DNA of 6,748 nucleotides, taken from assembly GCA_027016965.1 (NCBI GenBank), contig JALURI010000017.1, forward strand, positions 1 to 6,748, in the 5' to 3' direction. The translations under genes were made by a program, and so were the position numbers. Position 1 is the first letter of the stretch, and every line of letters begins with the position of its first letter. This DNA comes from Geoglobus sp. (lineage in GTDB: Archaea; Halobacteriota; Archaeoglobi; Archaeoglobales; Archaeoglobaceae). Shown here piece after piece: positions 1 through 3,951 of this stretch. The notes under the pieces are model-generated. The model was not told the DNA's origin and made no database searches. It was given only the letters and a program-made list of their open reading frames with translations.

Positions 1-384
1 TGTCTGAACAGGGAAAATCTGACCAATGAATTTGTAAAAGAGTCCAAGGTTTTTTCGGTTTCTGTTCTGGAGAAAAACACACCCATGGAATTTATTGGGA
101 GATTTGGATTTCGAAGCGGACGGAATTACGATAAATTTACGGGTATTGATTTTTTCACAGGTAAAACAGGCGCTCCAGTTGTGAGAGAGCATGCAGTGGC
201 TTATGTAGAGGTAGAAGTTAAACATCAGATGGAACTTTCCACACACACCCTTTTTGTAGGTGAAGTTGTTGATGCTGAAATTCTGAGTGAAGCTGAGGTG
301 ATGACATACCACCACTATCACTACGTGCTGAAAGGAAAGGCACCAAAAACAGCAACAATTTACATGGCGGATGTAGAAAAGTGA
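1..384 (+). CDS. Flavin reductase-like FMN-binding protein (5' truncated, C-terminal 127 residues)
   Basis: The frame is open from the first base and ends at TGA 382-384, so the gene starts upstream of the window; the ATG at 85 is internal, because conserved family sequence precedes it (CLNRENLTNEFV at visible residues 1-12, SVSVLEKNTPM at 19-29). Other recognisable segments are GRFGFRSGRNYDKF (33-46), GKTGAPVV (54-61) and STHTLFVGEVVDAEIL (79-94), which are typical of the FMN-binding split-barrel domain in flavoredoxins, flavin reductases and the N-terminal half of high-molecular-weight rubredoxins. Members bind FMN non-covalently and transfer electrons from NAD(P)H or a protein donor to flavin, rubredoxin or metal acceptors; they are cytoplasmic. 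In high-molecular-weight rubredoxins a rubredoxin domain follows the HYVLKGKAPKTATIY segment, but here the protein ends six residues later, so it is a stand-alone flavin domain. The physiological acceptor cannot be told. It converges with hdrB, with one base between the stop codons. Confidence 0.85.
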   Translation, partial: CLNRENLTNEFVKESKVFSVSVLEKNTPMEFIGRFGFRSGRNYDKFTGIDFFTGKTGAPVVREHAVAYVEVEVKHQMELSTHTLFVGEVVDAEILSEAEVMTYHHYHYVLKGKAPKTATIYMADVEK

Positions 385-385
385 T

Positions 386-1207
386 TTATTCCTCTGCTAT
401 CTCTCCCTTTACAAGTTTTTCAATCAGATCTGTGCTTGAAATGGAATGCCACTGTATTCCTGTCATTTCAGGTTCCATTCCCATTGCAACTGCAAGAAGC
501 TGGATATAATGAACAGTCGGAATCCCGTAGCTTCTGTTTCGTGATTTTTCAAGCTCTTTCTGTCCGTTGTCAAATTGATTCAGACACAGGGGACATACAA
601 CAACTATCGCATCAATCTCCTCATTGATCATAGCATCCAGCTTGATTTCAAGCAGTTCCTGAGATACCTCTGTTGCTCCCGCTCTTACACCACCACCGCC
701 ACCGCAGCACATCATCTTGTATCTGTAATCAACACTCTGGCTGCCAATGGCCTCCACAAGCTCGTCCAGAATTTTTGGTCTTTCCGGAGAGGTAAATTTC
801 TTGTACTCTCCAGGTCTGAAAAAGTGGCATCCGTAGTGAACCGCAAGTTTAAGTGGAAGTCTTTTTGTTATGCTCCTCTTTATCCTTTCAATTCCAACAT
901 CGAAGTAAAGAAACTCTGCAATATGTCTCACATCACCAATTTCACTCTTTTCTGCAACTTCAAACAAAGTTGTGAAGCAGCCATTGCATGCTGTCATAAT
1001 GGTATCATTTTTTGCAAGCTCAATGTTTCTTTTTCCAACTTCAAGCCAGAGATCGTAACTTACCGACCTTGTTATTGATGGAGCGGGACAGCATGATGAG
1101 CCGTTAAGCGGAGATATTTCAATTCCAAGATTTTCAAAAGCAAAATAGAGTGATTTCTCTATGCCGGGATATCTGTTGTGGATCATGCATCCGGGGAAAA
1201 ATTTCAC
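386..1207 (-). CDS. hdrB: Heterodisulfide reductase subunit B-like protein (HdrB, two CCG domains)
   Basis: This 273-aa protein has two cysteine-rich CCG domains. The first has C7, C39-C40 and C74/C77 (CX31CCX33CX2C); the second has C127, C167-C168 and C205/C208 (CX39CCX36CX2C). In methanogen HdrB these ten cysteines bind two non-cubane [4Fe-4S] clusters that reduce the CoM-S-S-CoB disulfide. All ten are present, so the active-site chemistry should be intact. Archaeoglobales do not make methane, so the natural disulfide or thiol substrate may differ; the hdrB symbol denotes the family only. The start is GTG at 1207-1205, overlapping the hdrC stop by 4 bases (GTGA), with GAGGTGATC at 1218-1210 just upstream, so translation is coupled to hdrC. 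The protein is soluble, with no membrane segments, and slightly shorter than methanogen HdrB (about 290-300 aa). No HdrA flavoprotein or HdrD/E gene is adjacent. Confidence 0.88.
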   Translation of the reverse strand: MKFFPGCMIHNRYPGIEKSLYFAFENLGIEISPLNGSSCCPAPSITRSVSYDLWLEVGKRNIELAKNDTIMTACNGCFTTLFEVAEKSEIGDVRHIAEFLYFDVGIERIKRSITKRLPLKLAVHYGCHFFRPGEYKKFTSPERPKILDELVEAIGSQSVDYRYKMMCCGGGGGVRAGATEVSQELLEIKLDAMINEEIDAIVVVCPLCLNQFDNGQKELEKSRNRSYGIPTVHYIQLLAVAMGMEPEMTGIQWHSISSTDLIEKLVKGEIAEE

Positions 1208-1653
1208 CCGATCACCTCTTTAAGATACTTTTTCACAATCTCTGAAACCTCCATTCTTGCATTCTCATCAAACTGAGAGTGATAAACGGGAAGATCGAGT
1301 TCTTTCCTCATTTCCAGATTCCTGTCCTTTCCCGGCACAAGTGCCGTATGCTTTTCCAAATATGAGAACGCATTTTTAAGCCTTCCAGGAAGCCCTTTTC
1401 TTCTTGCAAGCCCATTTCTTGCCTCCAGGATTATCTCAGTTATAGGTATTCCTCTGGGACATCTTTCTTGGCATGCATAGCATGTAACACAGAACCATAG
1501 TGCATCATGGTTCTCGATCGGAACTCCCTTTGCAACGAATTCCAGCAGAATCTTTCTTGTATTCAGGGCTGTGACTCTTCCTGAAAAACAGCTTCCAATG
1601 CATGTACCGCACTGAATACATTTGTTTATTGCTGCCACAATGTTCTCGTCCAT
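1204..1653 (-). CDS. hdrC: Heterodisulfide reductase subunit C-like ferredoxin protein (HdrC)
   Basis: A 149-aa iron-sulfur protein with two CX2CX2CX3C motifs: C12-C15-C18-C22 (CIQCGTCIGSC) and C55-C58-C61-C65 (CVTCYACQERCP). This is the HdrC pattern of two cubane [4Fe-4S] clusters that carry electrons to the catalytic subunit HdrB. The first motif is followed by Phe rather than the usual Pro (CFSGR); the second keeps CP. The rest is helical, as expected in the family, and the length is somewhat below the roughly 180 aa usual for HdrC. It is the first gene of the operon, with hdrB following in a 4-base overlap. A TATA-like box lies 27 nt before the ATG and no Shine-Dalgarno sequence is visible, so the mRNA is probably leaderless. 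The fixed hdrC-hdrB pairing makes a heterodisulfide-reductase-type module more likely than a generic ferredoxin; the similar C-terminal modules of thiol:fumarate reductase or SdhB/SdhE-like proteins are the main alternatives. Confidence 0.87.
   Translation of the reverse strand: MDENIVAAINKCIQCGTCIGSCFSGRVTALNTRKILLEFVAKGVPIENHDALWFCVTCYACQERCPRGIPITEIILEARNGLARRKGLPGRLKNAFSYLEKHTALVPGKDRNLEMRKELDLPVYHSQFDENARMEVSEIVKKYLKEVIG
1210..1218 (-). promoter_or_regulatory. Strong Shine-Dalgarno sequence for hdrB
   Basis: The minus strand reads GAGGTGATC, a nine-base complement to the conserved 3' end of archaeal 16S rRNA (GATCACCTC). The GAGG core ends 7 nt before the GTG at 1207. It lies within the last codons of hdrC and supports the GTG start and coupled translation. 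Confidence 0.75.
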
Positions 1654-1674
1654 TGGAAGAAATTTTGCAGTGAG

Positions 1675-1685
1675 TTTTATTAAAA
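1675..1685 (-). promoter_or_regulatory. TATA-like box of the hdrCB promoter
   Basis: The minus strand reads TTTTAATAAAA, centred about 27 nt upstream of the hdrC ATG (1653). Archaeal transcription starts about 25 nt after the TATA centre, so the mRNA would begin at or within a few bases of the start codon. No Shine-Dalgarno sequence lies between them. Confidence 0.5.
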
Positions 1686-1794
1686 GATGTCGGGGTTTGA
1701 AAGGTTTTGCTCACTTCACAGCTTCAATGGTTTTGCTTTTCATTTTTGCTGATGACTGTTGGTACATGAAATATGAATATCGATCGAATCAATG

Positions 1795-1868
1795 ACCGTA
1801 CACAGGGTGATAATAGCCCAAGGTCTCAGAGGGAACTATCCATTGCATGAACGGTGCCATAATATTTT
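1795..1868 (+). ncRNA. Possible small RNA or gene remnant in the hdrC-icd intergenic region
   Basis: This is a tentative call. The block is about 50% GC between flanks of 30-33%, and in thermophiles with modest genomic GC, structured RNAs often stand out this way. ACCGT (1795-1799) can pair with ACGGT (1851-1855), enclosing a hairpin with GGGT (1805-1808) paired to GCCC (1816-1819). A TATA-like stretch (AAATATGAAT, 1769-1778) lies about 25 nt upstream and a T5 tract (1865-1869) follows. The same block has short open frames of 25 codons on the plus strand (from ATG 1774) and 23 codons on the minus strand (from ATG 1860), so a decayed gene or a small protein is also possible. It matches no RNA family that I recognise. 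Confidence 0.15.
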
Positions 1869-1923
1869 TACCAAAGTTATTTTCGGTGATTGAATAACAG
1901 ATTCAGGCAGCAATTCGACAAGC

Positions 1924-1931
1924 ATTTATTA
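1924..1931 (+). promoter_or_regulatory. TATA-like box of the icd promoter
   Basis: ATTTATTA is centred about 25 nt before the icd ATG at 1952. The short interval (CCAGTCTTCAAACTGAGCCC) has no Shine-Dalgarno sequence, so a leaderless transcript is predicted. Confidence 0.5.
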
Positions 1932-1951
1932 CCAGTCTTCAAACTGAGCCC

Positions 1952-3190
1952 ATGAATTTTGAAAAAATTAACCCACCAGAAGAGGGAGAAAAAATTGGCT
2001 ATGAGAAAGGGAAACTTGTTGTTCCAGATAATCCGGTTATCCCTTACTTTGAGGGAGATGGAATTGGGAAGGACGTGGTTCCTGCAGCAATGATGGTCCT
2101 TAATGCTGCTGCAGAGAGGATAGGAAAGGAAATCATCTGGTTCAGGACATATGCAGGAGAGGATGCTTTCAGGATGTACGGCACACATCTGCCTGAAGAT
2201 ACACTCAATGCAATAAGGGAATTCAGAGTGGCTTTGAAGGGACCGCTGACAACTCCTGTTGGTGGAGGTTATAGAAGTCTGAATGTCACGATAAGACAGG
2301 TTCTGGATCTTTACGCCAATGTAAGACCGGTTTACTATATAAAAGGATTTCCGAGTCCACTTAAGAATCCTGAGGTAGTGGATCTGGTTATATTCAGAGA
2401 AAACACGGAAGACGTTTATGCAGGCATAGAATGGCAGAGAGGAAGTCCCGAGGCGAGGAAGCTCATAAGATTCCTTGCAGATCAGTTTGGAGTAACAATA
2501 AGAGAGGATTCTGGCATTGGGATAAAGCCAATAAGCGAGTTTGCAACAAAAAGGCTCGTCAGACTGGCAATACAGTATGCAATAGACAATGAAAGAGAAA
2601 GTGTGACTCTCGTGCATAAGGGCAACATCATGAAATATACTGAAGGGGCTTTCAGGGACTGGGGTTATGAGCTTGCGAGGGAAGAGTTTGGGAATGTTGC
2701 AGTAACCGAGGATGAGCTCTGGGACAACTATGGTGGTAAGATACCTGCTGGTAAGATCGTGATAAAGGACAGAATCGCAGACAACATGTTCCAGCAGATC
2801 TTAACAAGAACAGCTGAATATGATGTGCTTGCAATGCCTAATCTTAATGGAGACTACATGAGTGATGCCGCAGCAGCCCTTGTTGGGGGACTTGGTGTTG
2901 CGCCGGGGAGCAACATAGGTGATGGAATTGGAGTCTTTGAGCCAGTCCACGGGTCAGCTCCGAAATACGCAGGACAGAACAAAGTAAATCCGACGGCGGA
3001 GATCCTCACAGGTGTGCTGATGTTCGAGTATCTTGGCTGGAGGAAAGCTGGAGAGATGATAAAGAGAGCAATAGAGCTGACAGTCGAGGACAGAATTGTT
3101 ACCTACGATCTCCATAGACACATGGGTGGAAAGCTTGTAGGAACGAGAGAATTTGCCCGTGCAGTTGTTGAGAGACTTGACAGTGCCTGA
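1952..3190 (+). CDS. icd: Isocitrate dehydrogenase (NADP+)
   Basis: This 412-aa cytoplasmic enzyme oxidatively decarboxylates isocitrate to 2-oxoglutarate and forms NADPH. All substrate and metal residues known from the E. coli enzyme can be placed: S109, N111, R115, R125, R149, Y156, K223, D277, D301 and D305. The isocitrate/isopropylmalate dehydrogenase signature is [17 protein letters not shown] (297-313). Coenzyme determinants are of the NADP type: K338-Y339 in [13 protein letters not shown]345, and Y385/R389 in [10 protein letters not shown], equivalent to E. coli K344, Y345, V351, Y391 and R395. Length and N-terminus ([15 protein letters not shown]) fit the Archaeoglobus enzyme as I remember it. 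In these organisms the role is chiefly to make 2-oxoglutarate for glutamate synthesis and NADPH in an incomplete citric acid cycle. It looks monocistronic: its own TATA-like box upstream, a T-rich tract and a new promoter downstream. The start at 1952 is supported by the homologous N-terminus and promoter spacing. Confidence 0.97.
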   Translation: MNFEKINPPEEGEKIGYEKGKLVVPDNPVIPYFEGDGIGKDVVPAAMMVLNAAAERIGKEIIWFRTYAGEDAFRMYGTHLPEDTLNAIREFRVALKGPLTTPVGGGYRSLNVTIRQVLDLYANVRPVYYIKGFPSPLKNPEVVDLVIFRENTEDVYAGIEWQRGSPEARKLIRFLADQFGVTIREDSGIGIKPISEFATKRLVRLAIQYAIDNERESVTLVHKGNIMKYTEGAFRDWGYELAREEFGNVAVTEDELWDNYGGKIPAGKIVIKDRIADNMFQQILTRTAEYDVLAMPNLNGDYMSDAAAALVGGLGVAPGSNIGDGIGVFEPVHGSAPKYAGQNKVNPTAEILTGVLMFEYLGWRKAGEMIKRAIELTVEDRIVTYDLHRHMGGKLVGTREFARAVVERLDSA

Positions 3191-3193
3191 TAC

Positions 3194-3203
3194 TTTTATT
3201 TTT
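3194..3203 (+). terminator. T-rich terminator after icd
   Basis: TTTTATTTTT begins 3 nt after the icd stop codon. Archaeal RNA polymerase terminates at such oligo-T tracts without needing a hairpin, and a new promoter follows within 10 nt. Confidence 0.5.
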
Positions 3204-3205
3204 CT

Positions 3206-3219
3206 GGAAAAATTTAAAT
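3206..3219 (+). promoter_or_regulatory. BRE/TATA promoter of the membrane-protein gene
   Basis: GGAAAA (3206-3211) followed by ATTTAAAT (3212-3219) closely matches the archaeal BRE-TATA arrangement. The box is centred 26-27 nt before the ATG at 3242, with no Shine-Dalgarno sequence between, which predicts a leaderless mRNA. It is the best-formed promoter in the window. Confidence 0.6.
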
Positions 3220-3241
3220 CTGAATAAAGCGATGTACTATC

Positions 3242-3922
3242 ATGAGCCTGGTAGATGGACTTGAAAAACTTAAAAAAGGAGCAATTCTCGCTATAGCAGG
3301 CGATCTGCTTGCAATTGCAGGAATAGTCTTTGCATTCCTGAGTGTGGGAGCAGGATTTAACCCAGGAGACATGAGTGTGTTTTTTATGGTATTCGGGATC
3401 ATCCTGATTCCTCTTTTGATAGCACTTGTGCTTGGGATACTGGCTTTTGTTTTCTGGTTCCAGGCAACAGGCAGATTGAAAGAGATAAATGATGATCTTG
3501 GAATCGGAAGAACAGGAATGCTACTCCAACTGGCAGGTATTGCACTGATTTTGCTTTCACTCCTTTCAATAATCCCGATATTATCTGCTGCACCTCCTCC
3601 CCACTACCAGCCTGGGATGGATTTTCCTGCGATAGGTGCCATGGCAGTTGGGATGGTACTCTTTATGGGTGTTGGAGGATTGATTGCCATTATTGGAGCC
3701 ATACTATTCGGAATAATGCTTTTGAGACTCCCAAAAGTCGAAGACGTTGATCAGGGCTTCAGCACAGCCGGTATTTTCTATCTTATCAGTATTGTCGCAT
3801 CCGTAGTCTTTGCAGCGGCTGGAATCATTCTCATGTTTGTTACACTTATCCTGATTTATATTGCAGCAGACAGGAGTTTGAAAAATCTTCAAAGTCACAG
3901 ACATTCAGTTAACGTCCAGTGA
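3242..3922 (+). CDS. Multi-pass membrane protein of unknown function
   Basis: I do not recognise a characterised function. The 226-aa protein starts with a short amphipathic stretch (SLVDGLEKLKKG) and has strongly hydrophobic segments at about 13-36, 46-73, 92-116, 129-162 and 175-209; the last two are long enough to be helical pairs, giving roughly five to seven membrane spans. Charged loops fall at 78-91 (RLKEINDDLGIGRT) and 163-172 (LPKVEDVDQG), and a Pro/His-rich loop AAPPPHYQPG lies at 116-125. The tail is basic (DRSLKNLQSHRH, 210-221). There is no signal-peptide cleavage pattern, cysteine motif or recognisable transporter signature. It resembles small archaeal multi-span families known only as DUFs (DUF973 and DUF996 are worth checking first), but I cannot assign one. 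It has its own promoter, and a promoter for the next gene overlaps its stop codon, so co-transcription with the beta-oxidation genes is uncertain. Confidence 0.85.
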   Translation: MSLVDGLEKLKKGAILAIAGDLLAIAGIVFAFLSVGAGFNPGDMSVFFMVFGIILIPLLIALVLGILAFVFWFQATGRLKEINDDLGIGRTGMLLQLAGIALILLSLLSIIPILSAAPPPHYQPGMDFPAIGAMAVGMVLFMGVGGLIAIIGAILFGIMLLRLPKVEDVDQGFSTAGIFYLISIVASVVFAAAGIILMFVTLILIYIAADRSLKNLQSHRHSVNVQ

Positions 3923-3924
3923 GG

Positions 3925-3931
3925 TTAAATA
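3925..3931 (+). promoter_or_regulatory. TATA-like box of the fused beta-oxidation gene
   Basis: TTAAATA lies 3 nt after the membrane-protein stop and is centred 24 nt before the ATG at 3952, the same spacing as the other starts in this window. It supports a start at 3952 rather than the overlapping GTG at 3919. Confidence 0.5.
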
Positions 3932-3944
3932 CTACTATTTCAAC

Positions 3945-3951
3945 TTTTTTT
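3945..3951 (+). terminator. T7 tract between promoter and start codon, possible terminator of the membrane-protein gene
   Basis: Seven consecutive T residues lie directly before the ATG at 3952 and 22 nt after the upstream stop codon. An oligo-T tract of this length can end archaeal transcripts, so upstream transcription may stop where the next transcript begins. Confidence 0.35.

Larger units (their letters stand above)
1654..1951. other. Divergent hdrC-icd intergenic region
   Basis: This 298-bp stretch separates two outward-facing transcription units. It contains the hdrC TATA-like box (1675-1685, minus), a GCAAAA motif (minus strand) that occurs four times (1663-1668, 1705-1710, 1731-1736, 1744-1749), an 8-bp palindrome TCGATCGA (1780-1787), a GC-richer block at about 1793-1860 (50% GC by hand count against 30-33% on either side), and the icd TATA-like box (1924-1931, plus). 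I see no tRNA and no ORF longer than about 30 codons that looks genuine. Confidence 0.6.

Noticed and set aside
1..84. Possible frameshift or late start upstream of the ATG at 85
   Set aside because: The frame is open and conserved in sequence right to base 1, so the gene is simply cut by the window edge.
575..1078. Plus-strand open frame of 167 codons
   Set aside because: It lies wholly antisense to hdrB, whose cluster cysteines and coupled start are unambiguous; its translation is Cys/Ser/Asn-rich with no domain pattern.
1505..1714. Minus-strand frame of 69 codons overlapping the hdrC start
   Set aside because: It overlaps the first ferredoxin motif of hdrC in another frame; the hdrC frame carries all cluster cysteines.
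1750..1830. Possible box C/D guide RNA (TGATGA at 1750-1755, GTGATAA at 1807-1813)
   Set aside because: The first C box lacks the leading purine and no CTGA D box follows at a suitable distance on either strand.
1891..1905. Inverted repeat TGAAT-AACAG-ATTCA near the icd promoter
   Set aside because: A 5-bp AT-rich stem is expected by chance in this composition, and nothing else marks it as an operator.
1877..2617. Minus-strand open frame of 246 codons
   Set aside because: It is the antisense shadow of icd and runs over the icd promoter; composition is rich in Cys, Ser and Tyr, with no motif.
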